From contig CAYVFC010000104.1 in assembly GCA_964450715.1 (NCBI GenBank), forward strand, positions 1 to 29,282: a DNA stretch of 29,282 nt, read 5' to 3'. This document shows positions 22,435 through 29,282 of this stretch, piece after piece. The stretch is from CAYVFC01 sp964450715 (GTDB lineage Bacteria; Myxococcota_A; Polyangia; Polyangiales; JAFGIB01). The notes under the pieces are model-generated. The model saw nothing but the letters and a program-made list of their open reading frames with translations. It had not been told where the DNA came from and did not search any database. How positions within the stretch are numbered: position 1 is the stretch's first letter; each line of letters opens with the position of its first letter. The translations under genes were made by a program, and so were the position numbers.

Positions 22435-23910
22435 ATGGACTTCGATCGAGACGACCTGTTCAGCCTGGAGGACGCCTTCTTCAGCTTGGCGGCCAGCTCG
22501 TCGGCCCGGCAGCTCCGGCAGCTGCAGGCGCTGGTCGACGACGAGCGGCGCTTCCTGCGGGAGCAGATAGAGCCGCTTACGCTGTCCGAGGACAGGCGGT
22601 GCGCGCACGACTGCGAATACGTGAGCTGGGAGATGGCGCGAAGGGCGGGGAGGGCCGGGCGGCTCTCGCGCCTGGTTCCGACCTTCTGGGGCGGCTCGGG
22701 GCTGATGTTGCGGGGCGGCTCCATCATGATCTTCGCGGAAGAGGCCGCCTCGGTCGATTGCGCCTACGCGGGCCTGATGGGCGGGCACGAGCTCGGAATC
22801 AGCTCGCTGTTCGTGGCCCTGAACTTAGGGGTGCTACAGCAGGTCATGGAAAAGATCGCCGCGCGCCAGAACGACGAGCGGCCCTTTCTCATCGACTGCG
22901 CCATCACCGAGCCCACCGCCGGTACCGATGCCGAGGAGGCGGACCTGTACCCCACCGCCAAGCTGGTGGCGCGCGCCAGACGCGTGCCGGGCGGTGCGGT
23001 GCTCGACGGCCGCCGCATCTTCATCAGCACCGGCCACATGGCTACCGAGCACGTGGTCTTCATGACCTTCGACCCCAAGAACCCACTGGCGGAGTACGGG
23101 TGTTTCCTGGTTCCCGGGGACGCACCGGGTTTCTCCCTGGGCCGCAAGGAGCGCAAGATGGGGCAGCGGGTAGGCCCGGCCAGCGAGCTCATCTTCGAGG
23201 AGTGCTTCGTGCCCCAGGAGCGCATCGTGGTCGACACCGCGGAGTACCCCCGTCTGGATAACCTCATCAAGTGGGCGCTTCACGGGGTGCTCGGCATCAC
23301 CCGCACCTGGGTCGGCGCCTGGTCGACCGGTACCGCGCGCGGGGCCTTCGAGCGGGCGCTTCGGCTGGCCAAGACCCGCAAGCACAAGGGCCGGACTCTC
23401 ATCAACCAGCAGTGGGTGCAGGGCATCCTCGCCAACATGTACATGAACGTGATGACCGCCCGCGCCGTTTACCGCGAGTCGGAGATAGCGCTGATATACA
23501 ACCTGACCGGAGGCCAGGTCGGGAGGATGGTCGGCACGCCGGCCATCGCGCGCGGCCCGCTGGCCCGGGCCGTCGCCACCAGCCCGCCGACCCGAGCGGC
23601 TCTGCGCTCCCGGGCGCTACACGAGCGGTTGATGAAGCTGGCGCTCACCATTCCCGAGGAGCGGATGGCGCGGGTGCAGACCATGGCCTCCATGGCCAAG
23701 GTGGCGGGCTCGGACGCGGCCATGGAGAACGCGCAGCTGGCCGTGGAGCTTCTCTCCGGGGCCGGGTTGCGACACGACCAGGGCGCGGAGAAGATATTCC
23801 GCGACGCCAAGCTCTTGCAGATCTTCGAGGGGACCAACCAGCTGAATCGACTGAACATCTTCCAGCACACCATCGGCCGCAGGGCCGGATTAAACGTGTT
23901 TCGCGCCTGA
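22435..23910 (+). CDS. Acyl-CoA dehydrogenase-family flavoprotein, long form
   Basis: FAD enzyme of the acyl-CoA dehydrogenase superfamily (alpha,beta-desaturation of an acyl-CoA). The product has 491 residues, about 100 longer than classical ACADs. An N-terminal helical domain is followed by CAITEPTAGTDAEEADLYPT (the usual AITEP-x-AGSD FAD/substrate motif, with T for S) and GGAVLDGRRIFISTG. Near residue 465 FEGTNQLNRLNIFQ carries the Glu that acts as catalytic base in MCAD-like members. An inserted Arg-rich segment (about 360-400: LARAVATSPPTRAALRSRAL) breaks the C-terminal helical domain. In-frame TTG 22387 and ATG 22417 would begin before or inside the palindrome, so ATG 22435 is preferred. 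It has no Shine-Dalgarno and may be leaderless. It is followed 84 bp later by an acyl-CoA synthetase. Confidence 0.88.
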   Translation: MDFDRDDLFSLEDAFFSLAASSSARQLRQLQALVDDERRFLREQIEPLTLSEDRRCAHDCEYVSWEMARRAGRAGRLSRLVPTFWGGSGLMLRGGSIMIFAEEAASVDCAYAGLMGGHELGISSLFVALNLGVLQQVMEKIAARQNDERPFLIDCAITEPTAGTDAEEADLYPTAKLVARARRVPGGAVLDGRRIFISTGHMATEHVVFMTFDPKNPLAEYGCFLVPGDAPGFSLGRKERKMGQRVGPASELIFEECFVPQERIVVDTAEYPRLDNLIKWALHGVLGITRTWVGAWSTGTARGAFERALRLAKTRKHKGRTLINQQWVQGILANMYMNVMTARAVYRESEIALIYNLTGGQVGRMVGTPAIARGPLARAVATSPPTRAALRSRALHERLMKLALTIPEERMARVQTMASMAKVAGSDAAMENAQLAVELLSGAGLRHDQGAEKIFRDAKLLQIFEGTNQLNRLNIFQHTIGRRAGLNVFRA

Positions 23911-23994
23911 CCCGCGGGTCGGCGCCATGTGCTTGGCGAACGGAGCCCATCGGAGGTATTTTCCGCTCGTCCTCGTCGTACCAGGAGAGAACCC

Positions 23995-25797
23995 ATGACC
24001 GCGAGCCAGCAACAGACCGTTTCCGATACCGCTTCTTCCTCCACCGTCGAGCCCGATCCCTCGATGGTCGATCCCGAATACGGGATCGACCAGAAGATCA
24101 AGATGAAGATGAACACGGCCCGGCTGGTGGCCGGCGCCGTCTCGGGTGCCAGCAAGTTCTTCCTGCGCGAGGCGCGGAAGGGGAACCTCGCGCCCACCTT
24201 GAGAAGCCTGGCGCTGGGCGAGGCGGGCGACGTCTCCTGGGCCGAGGCGCTGGAGCAGCAGGCCAGGAGGATTCCCGACAAGCACTTCCTTCTCTATATG
24301 GACGAGAAGCACACCTACCGGGAGATGGACCGCAACGCCAACCGGGTCGGCAACCTCCTGCTCGAGCTGGGAGGTGGAAGGGGCAAGGGCGTCGGCATCC
24401 TGATGCGCAACTCGCCCCGTTATCTCGACACCTTCTTCGGCTCGCAGAAGATCGGCATGTACAGCGTCGTCATCAACGTCGAGCTCAAGGGCGACGGCCT
24501 GGCCTACGTCATCAACCACAGCGACCTCGAGTACCTGGTGTTGGACGCGGAGCTGCTGGAGCTTTACCAGCACGTCGCCGACCGGGTGCAGAAGAAGATC
24601 ACGGTGATCGTCAACGACATGGAGCAGGAGGCCGCAGGGATCGAGATCCCGGAGGGCATGGAGAAGCTCAGCCGCGCCTTTGCCAAGCTGCCGGCCGAGA
24701 ATCCCGGCGTGGGCTACGACCCGAACGACATCTGCATGTTGATGTACACCTCGGGCACCACCGGCGAGCCCAAGGGAGTCGTCTACCGTTACAACCGGAG
24801 CACGGTGCGGAGGATGAGCTTGGCCGCGCACGTTCTATTAAAAGAGGACGACGTCTACTACACCGCCTTCTCGCTGGCGCACGGAAATGCGCTGCTGACC
24901 ACCACCACCTTCACCCTGGGCGTCGGCGCCACCATGGCGCTGGGACGAAAATTTTCCGCCAGCCGCTTCTGGGACGACATCCGGCGCTACGAGGTGACGG
25001 TCTTCAATACGATCGGGTCGATCCTTCCCATCTTGATGAAGCAGCCCCCCCATCCGCTGGACCGGCAGCACAAGGTGCGGGTGGTCAACTCGGCCGCCTG
25101 CCCCAGGGACATGTGGGAGCCCTTCGAGCAGCGCTTCGGGGTCAAGCTGCACGAGTTCTACGGCGCCATCGACGGCGGCGGCAAGATCATCCTCAACGTC
25201 GGAAACGCGCCGGTGGGGTCGTTGGGCAGGATCTCCAAGGCGATCAAGTACCGGCTGGTCGACGAGAACGGCAACGACGTACCGGTAGGCGTGCCCGGAG
25301 AGCTGCTCTTCGAGGCCAAGAACAAGACCAGCCGGGTCGAGTACTACAAGAACGAGGCGGCCACGCAGAAGAAGTCCGGGGACGGCTGGCTGCGCACCGG
25401 TGATCTGGTCAAGCAGGACAAGAACGGTTTCATCTACTTCGTGGGGCGCAACACCGAGTCCATGCGCAAGGGCGGCGAGAACGTCTCGGCCTACGAGGTC
25501 GAGCAGGCGATCCTCAAGCACCCGGCGGTGGAGGAGACGGCCGTCTACGCCGTGCCCTCGGAGCTGGCCGAGGACGAGATCATGGCGTCGGTAAGGTTAG
25601 CCGAGGGACAGACGGTCGAGGCGGCGGAGCTGCACGCCTTTCTCACCACCGAGCTCGCGAAGTTCGCCGTGCCCCGCTTCATCCGCTTCGTCGATTCGTT
25701 CCCCACCACCGCCTCGCACCGCATCATCAAGCGAGAGCTGGAGAGAGAAGGCGTGACCGAGGACACCTTCGACTCCAAGGCCGCGGCCAGCTCCTGA
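23995..25797 (+). CDS. Long-chain acyl-CoA synthetase (AMP-binding, FATP/FadD-like)
   Basis: Activates a fatty acid with ATP and CoA to acyl-CoA through an acyl-adenylate. 600 residues; the ATG at 23995 has AGGAGA 7-8 nt upstream. The ATP P-loop is MLMYTSGTTGEPKGVVYRYN (about 248-267). HEFYGAIDGGGKI is the A5-type motif. DGWLRTGDLVKQDKNGFIYF and VGRNTESMRKGGENVSAYEV are the A7-A8 motifs. A conserved Lys near the C-terminus is in HRIIKREL. A hydrophilic N-terminal leader of about 60 residues precedes the domain. The wording of the motifs and the weakly membrane-associated N-terminus resemble the FATP (very-long-chain) group. It lies between the acyl-CoA dehydrogenase and an alpha/beta hydrolase, all on plus. 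Confidence 0.93.
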   Translation: MTASQQQTVSDTASSSTVEPDPSMVDPEYGIDQKIKMKMNTARLVAGAVSGASKFFLREARKGNLAPTLRSLALGEAGDVSWAEALEQQARRIPDKHFLLYMDEKHTYREMDRNANRVGNLLLELGGGRGKGVGILMRNSPRYLDTFFGSQKIGMYSVVINVELKGDGLAYVINHSDLEYLVLDAELLELYQHVADRVQKKITVIVNDMEQEAAGIEIPEGMEKLSRAFAKLPAENPGVGYDPNDICMLMYTSGTTGEPKGVVYRYNRSTVRRMSLAAHVLLKEDDVYYTAFSLAHGNALLTTTTFTLGVGATMALGRKFSASRFWDDIRRYEVTVFNTIGSILPILMKQPPHPLDRQHKVRVVNSAACPRDMWEPFEQRFGVKLHEFYGAIDGGGKIILNVGNAPVGSLGRISKAIKYRLVDENGNDVPVGVPGELLFEAKNKTSRVEYYKNEAATQKKSGDGWLRTGDLVKQDKNGFIYFVGRNTESMRKGGENVSAYEVEQAILKHPAVEETAVYAVPSELAEDEIMASVRLAEGQTVEAAELHAFLTTELAKFAVPRFIRFVDSFPTTASHRIIKRELEREGVTEDTFDSKAAASS

Positions 25798-25822
25798 GGC
25801 CCGGTCGGCTCGCGCCCGCAAC

Positions 25823-26872
25823 ATGTCCGCCATCCAGCAGCTATACAACTTCGTAGGTGGGCTTCCCGATCTGTTCACCACCAAGTTCCCCGATTTTATG
25901 CTGGAGAAGTGTGCGTACTCTCGCGACGAGTACCTGCAGCGAATCGCCTACTACCGCGACCGCTTCGTCCGCGGGGCGGAGCCATTCCTCGTCATCCCCG
26001 ACCGAGCCCCGGAGCACGAGGTCATCGCGGAGCGACCCTACCAGGACGGCATCTGCCGGACCTTGGCTTATCCGAGCCGCTACCCGGTGCGTAATCCCTC
26101 GGTCGAGGAGCCCTTTAGGCGTAACACGGCCAACCTGACCGGCTACTTGCACCTGTGGCGCCATCCCGGAACAGACGAGCACCCGCTTGTCCTGTGTATT
26201 CACGGCTTCTCCATGGGGCACCCGGTGCGGGCCCGGCGCATGTTCAAGATCAAGACCCTGTATCGTCTCGGCCTGGACGTGGCGCTGTACACGCTGCCCT
26301 ACCACTGGCGGCGCGCCAGCGGGGCGGGGCTTCCCCGGGACATCTTCCGCCCGCACGATCTGGCGCTGGCAGTGGAGACCTGGGCACAGAACATCCACGA
26401 CCTGCACTCGGCCAACCTGCTGTTGCGGGAGATGGGCTACCGGAGGATCGGGAGCGTGGGCGCCAGCCTGGGAGGATATACCGAGGCGCTGTACGCCGTG
26501 GTCGACGCTCCGCTCGACTTCATGTTCATGACCGTACCCGCGGTAGATCTCTCCCAGCAACTCATGCCGAGAAAGAGCCTGTTTCGTTTTAAGCTGGATA
26601 CAGAGATCATCGATGTCTCCCGCGAGGTACTGGGCCTCATCACGCCGCTCCGCTACCGCCCGGCCTTCGATACCGCGAAGATGTGCGTGGTCGCCCACCA
26701 GGGAGACCGCATCTGTCCCATCGAGCACACCCGCGAGCTGGTACAGGGCTGGTTCATCGCCAACTACACGGAGGTGGTGGGGGGCCACTGGGCCTACCTG
26801 GACCGCGATGTCAGGGGCCGCACCTGGTACGGCTGGTTGGCGCAGAAGGGCTATATCGATCCCGACCGGTAG
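25823..26872 (+). CDS. Alpha/beta hydrolase (ABHD18-like)
   Basis: 349 residues. It has the strand LVLCIHGFSMGH (122-133), the nucleophile elbow VGASLGGYTEALYA (S215), the acid D295 in VVAHQGDRICPIEH and the base H322 in VVGGHWAYLDR. A region of about 110 residues precedes the core. LDVALYTLPYHWRRASG (151-167) recalls the ABHD18/Abhydrolase_9 group, but I am not sure of that. There is no signal peptide. The start is 25 bp after the synthetase stop, so it belongs to the same operon. An esterase, lipase or thioesterase feeding fatty acids to the synthetase is the natural guess from context; the sequence does not fix the substrate. Confidence 0.85.
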   Translation: MSAIQQLYNFVGGLPDLFTTKFPDFMLEKCAYSRDEYLQRIAYYRDRFVRGAEPFLVIPDRAPEHEVIAERPYQDGICRTLAYPSRYPVRNPSVEEPFRRNTANLTGYLHLWRHPGTDEHPLVLCIHGFSMGHPVRARRMFKIKTLYRLGLDVALYTLPYHWRRASGAGLPRDIFRPHDLALAVETWAQNIHDLHSANLLLREMGYRRIGSVGASLGGYTEALYAVVDAPLDFMFMTVPAVDLSQQLMPRKSLFRFKLDTEIIDVSREVLGLITPLRYRPAFDTAKMCVVAHQGDRICPIEHTRELVQGWFIANYTEVVGGHWAYLDRDVRGRTWYGWLAQKGYIDPDR

Positions 26873-26892
26873 AACCGTTCGACGTCGATGCG

Positions 26893-27804
26893 CTAGCGCA
26901 GCTTTTCGTCCAGCGGCATGTGGATCGGATTCCAGCTCGCGAGGTTGTGGCCCCTGAGTAGGACCCATTCGAGGCGCGGATCATCGTGCATCGTATACGG
27001 CGTGTTGACCCAGCCGAGGATGTCGATCGAGCCCACGTATTGCGATACCCGGGTAAAACGGGTGCCTGCGGGTAGCGCGATGCCGCAACCGAAGGTGACG
27101 ATATGCACGTATCCGAGGTCGTTCGAGCCCGGCGGCTGCTCGCGTTCGAAATAGAGGCACGCGTTCTGTACCACCATCGCTCCCTTGCTGTGACCGACCA
27201 GCAGGCGAAGCTTGTCCCCCTGTCGCAGCATGATGTTGAGCACGGTGTTGACGTCCGGCTCGTCCTCCGCTCCCGTGGGGCTCATCAGGTTCCACTTCTT
27301 CTTCAGCGCCATCGCCCGTTCATCGGCGTTCGTTCCGAGCGCCGCTCGCCAGTAACGCAGGGCCGATAGCACGCGGTTGCGGGTACCGAAGTAGAACCAG
27401 CCGCCCAGGGCCTCGGAGCACAGATCGGCCAGGCCTTGCCCGGCGATAATGCCGGCCACGGGGCGCCCGATCACGTCCGCCACCTGCCGAGCGAGCGCGG
27501 CGCTGCCCAGCGGAGAGCTTCCCACGCCCGGTACCGCCACCGCGTCGAGCTTCGGGTATGTTTCGCATAGCGCGCTGGAAAGGCTGAAGTACTCGATGGG
27601 CTGTCGATCGGCGGCGGGCCAGACCATCAGCATGCCGCCCTCGTGGTACTCGCCGCTCGCGGCCGCGCGCCATATTTCGCCTCTCTCTTCCCGGCTGAGC
27701 GACGGCACACCATAGAAAACCGGATCGAACGGCGAGTTGCGAAGCGCCATCCACGGCGCAATCCGTCCGGTCTCGACACCGTAAGAAAAAACGGACGAGA
27801 ACAT
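26893..27804 (-). CDS. Lipase-like alpha/beta hydrolase with GHSKG motif, function unknown
   Basis: 303 residues; the ATG at 27804 is fixed by a very strong ribosome site (GGGGGAGGAGGTGACG directly upstream). The frame is open far beyond to 28365, but that part is the shadow of the gene on the other strand. LRLLVGHSKGAMVVQNA carries the elbow G-H-S-K-G with S206. Candidates for the rest of the triad are D261 (GSIDILGWVN) and H286 (LRGHNLASW). VPGVGSSPLG (91-100) may be the oxyanion loop. The protein has no signal peptide and only a modest hydrophobic segment. It converges on the alpha/beta hydrolase gene at 25823 (20 bp apart) but does not resemble it. I do not know its family. Confidence 0.8.
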   Translation of the reverse strand: MFSSVFSYGVETGRIAPWMALRNSPFDPVFYGVPSLSREERGEIWRAAASGEYHEGGMLMVWPAADRQPIEYFSLSSALCETYPKLDAVAVPGVGSSPLGSAALARQVADVIGRPVAGIIAGQGLADLCSEALGGWFYFGTRNRVLSALRYWRAALGTNADERAMALKKKWNLMSPTGAEDEPDVNTVLNIMLRQGDKLRLLVGHSKGAMVVQNACLYFEREQPPGSNDLGYVHIVTFGCGIALPAGTRFTRVSQYVGSIDILGWVNTPYTMHDDPRLEWVLLRGHNLASWNPIHMPLDEKLR

Positions 27805-27993
27805 CGTCACCTCCTCCCCCTGCTGCAGGTCTGAATATTGCGAGAACGACTCGGGCAGAACCCGACCCTGGTGCGTACTGTAGCAGAATCCGACTCTGGT
27901 TGGAATCGTCCCGGTCAGGGGTAGAACCGGCCTCCTTACCTCGTCATATCGGCCGAATACTGGGAGCCGCGGGCGCTCGCCTGGTAGAGTCCC

Positions 27994-28593
27994 GTGGCGA
28001 TGGACTTCGCCGTCGATCACTCGCTCGACCTCACCCTTCTTTCGGGACGCGCCCACTACGACCGGGTGATCGCGGCCGTGCTCGAGGCCGAGCAGAGCGT
28101 CTGGATCGCCACCGCCAACCTGAAGGAGCTGCTGGTCGGGGACGCGCGCGTCGCTGCTGGCCGCCGCCGCGCCGGATCCCGCGCCGGAGCCAACGCCACC
28201 GCTTTTCGCTCCGTGCTCGAATGCCTCGATGAGCTGGCCCGCGCCGGCGTCGAGCTGCGCATCCTGCACGCGAGCCTGCCCTCGCTTCCGTTTCGCGAGT
28301 CGTTCGACCGCCTTCCCGCGCTGGTGGCCGGGGGGCTTAAGCTGCGCATGTGCGGCCGCGTGCACCTGAAAACGGTCATCGTCGACGGCCGCCTGCTCTA
28401 CCTGGGCAGCGCCAACTGGACCGGCGCCGGCCTGGGCGTCAAGCGAAGCGCCCGACGCAACTTCGAGCTCGGCATCCTGACCGAGGACGAGCTGGTCCTA
28501 GACCAGGTCCAGGCGCTGTACCAGCACATCTGGCAAGGGGATGCCTGCCCCGAATGCGGCCAGCGCGAAAGCTGTGAGGCGCCCATCGTGTAG
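27994..28593 (+). CDS. Single-HKD phospholipase-D-like protein
   Basis: 199 residues, GTG at 27994 (ATG 28000 is an alternative two codons later). One HKD motif is present, H124-L-K126-T-V-I-V-D131, followed by GRLLYLGSANWTGAGLG, typical of PLD-superfamily nucleases such as Nuc or of the C-terminal half of longer members. These enzymes need two HKD motifs per active site, so it should work as a dimer. The N-terminal VIAAVLEAEQSVWIATANLK matches the first strand-helix of the fold. An Arg/Ala-rich insert lies at 52-68. The C-terminus has C185-P-E-C188 and C194 (CPECGQRESC), a possible metal site. There is no signal peptide, unlike the secreted Nuc. It may act as a nuclease or phosphodiesterase; the substrate is unknown. 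Confidence 0.85.
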   Translation: MAMDFAVDHSLDLTLLSGRAHYDRVIAAVLEAEQSVWIATANLKELLVGDARVAAGRRRAGSRAGANATAFRSVLECLDELARAGVELRILHASLPSLPFRESFDRLPALVAGGLKLRMCGRVHLKTVIVDGRLLYLGSANWTGAGLGVKRSARRNFELGILTEDELVLDQVQALYQHIWQGDACPECGQRESCEAPIV

Positions 28594-28849
28594 TGGCGGC
28601 CCGTCCGGCGTCGCCACGGGGCGGCGCGAGGCGCTCGTCCGTGCAGCGCACTTCAGCCATCTCTTTGACTAGGCGCCAATTTCCGGCCAAATTTACCAAA
28701 TAGGCCAGCGGCTTCCGCGATGGCGCGACCTGCGCCTCCGGGCCGGAACCGCAGGTGAATTCGAGCGCGTCATCGGCCGGTACGTCGCTCTTGAAACCTT
28801 CCGAATCCCGCACACCGTCCCCTGTCCAGGGATACGAGGAGAGCAGGGT

Positions 28850-29233
28850 ATGGCTGTCAAAGCCGACATCATACAGCGAGAGACCTTCTTGGAAGTGATT
28901 GTGAGCGGTACGTATGACATGCAGGACGCGATCCGCGAATTCGGTCTTCTTCTATCCACCTGCCGTCTCACCGGACTATCCAAGGTCTTGATCGACTTTC
29001 GCGCGCTGCAGGGCTCCCCTGCAGCCACCGAGAAAATCATCTACGCCTACGGAGTCGTCGAGAGGTATCGGGATCACCTCGCTTCCGGCGGTAACGCGCT
29101 CGACGTCGCCTACCTGGACAATCCGTCCCGGGCAGGCGACTACGAACCCGGGCTGGACGTCGCAAGGGAAGCCGGCGTTCCTTTCCGGCTTTTCAAGGAC
29201 GCCGACGAAGCCCGCCGATTCCTGGGGGTTTAG
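28850..29233 (+). CDS. STAS/SpoIIAA-like small protein
   Basis: 127 residues; the ATG at 28850 has GAGGAGAGC about 7 nt upstream. The order of secondary structure fits a STAS/SpoIIAA-like fold: opening strand ADIIQRETFLEVIVSGTYD, a helix QDAIREFGLLLSTCRLTG, the strand KVLIDFRALQGSPAA and the end helix (DADEARRFLGV). There is no Ser in the SpoIIAA phosphorylation position that I can identify with confidence. Proteins of this type often occur as free-standing domains with unknown partners. There is no kinase or phosphatase next to it in the window, but the window ends 49 bp downstream. The gap 28594-28849 before it has no convincing gene: a TTGACT box at 28665-28670 and a short AT-rich stretch are the only features. 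Confidence 0.75.
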   Translation: MAVKADIIQRETFLEVIVSGTYDMQDAIREFGLLLSTCRLTGLSKVLIDFRALQGSPAATEKIIYAYGVVERYRDHLASGGNALDVAYLDNPSRAGDYEPGLDVAREAGVPFRLFKDADEARRFLGV

Positions 29234-29282
29234 GAGGCACCGCAAAATAAACGATACGAGACCGGGCGCGTCGGCGGAGCGC

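Noticed and set aside
27805..28365. N-terminal extension of the GHSKG hydrolase up to 28365
   Set aside because: It is antisense to the PLD-like gene, and a very strong ribosome site directly precedes the ATG at 27804.
28565..28813. Minus-strand frame beginning MRDSEGFKSDVP with a few protein-like stretches
   Set aside because: It runs into the PLD gene on the opposite strand, becomes Arg/Pro/Gly-rich and has no convincing ribosome site. It could be a decayed fragment but cannot be supported.

Overview
This is a GC-rich chromosomal window with tightly packed genes. It looks like a deltaproteobacterial, most likely Myxococcota-type, genome. The grounds are a PilD with a Cys-Cys second zinc pair, a Gly/Ser/Asp-rich secreted peptidase of gingipain type, an ECF-sigma operon, a good sigma-54 promoter and large amounts of structured intergenic repeat. 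No tRNA, rRNA, CRISPR array, phage or insertion sequence gene was found. The phylum assignment is inference.

Layout. Positions 141-5431 (minus strand): dnaE, a small conserved hypothetical and the prepilin peptidase pilD. Positions 5489-8646 (plus): translation and quality-control genes (rsfS, rlmH, comF-like, smpB and a small gene overlapping smpB). They are interrupted at 6490-6840 by an AT-richer island with a near-consensus sigma-54 promoter that fires straight into two near-identical hairpins with poly-C loops, followed by a T-tract. I read this as a roughly 117-nt small RNA. Positions 8689-10020 (minus): threonine synthase. Positions 10093-10192: a perfect 21-bp inverted repeat. Positions 10346-14654 (plus): a secreted PHB-depolymerase-like esterase, a 360-bp repeat array, a metallo-beta-lactamase-fold hydrolase and a membrane-anchored protein of unknown function. 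Positions 14706-16064 (minus): a CoA-disulfide-reductase/NADH-oxidase-like flavoprotein.

Positions 16322-18946 form a compact five-gene operon: ECF sigma factor, a protein with a decapeptide repeat in the anti-sigma position, a DUF2953 (YtfI-like) membrane protein and two tandem GerW/YtfJ-family proteins. The DUF2953 + GerW pairing is known from endospore formers. Here it appears in what looks like a Gram-negative genome, doubled for GerW and placed behind its own sigma factor.

Positions 19262-26872 (plus) carry a sulfotransferase, a C25 (gingipain-family) cysteine peptidase, and then a likely lipid-catabolic operon: a long acyl-CoA dehydrogenase, an acyl-CoA synthetase and an alpha/beta hydrolase. 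A 24-bp palindrome overlapping a TTGACA box precedes it. The end of the window has a divergent pair (a GHSKG-motif hydrolase on minus, a single-HKD phospholipase-D-like protein on plus) and a STAS/SpoIIAA-like protein.

The two most promising novelties are the sigma-54-driven twin poly-C hairpin RNA, which resembles the Pxr developmental sRNA of Myxococcus as I remember it, and the ECF-sigma / decapeptide-repeat / DUF2953 / double-GerW operon.
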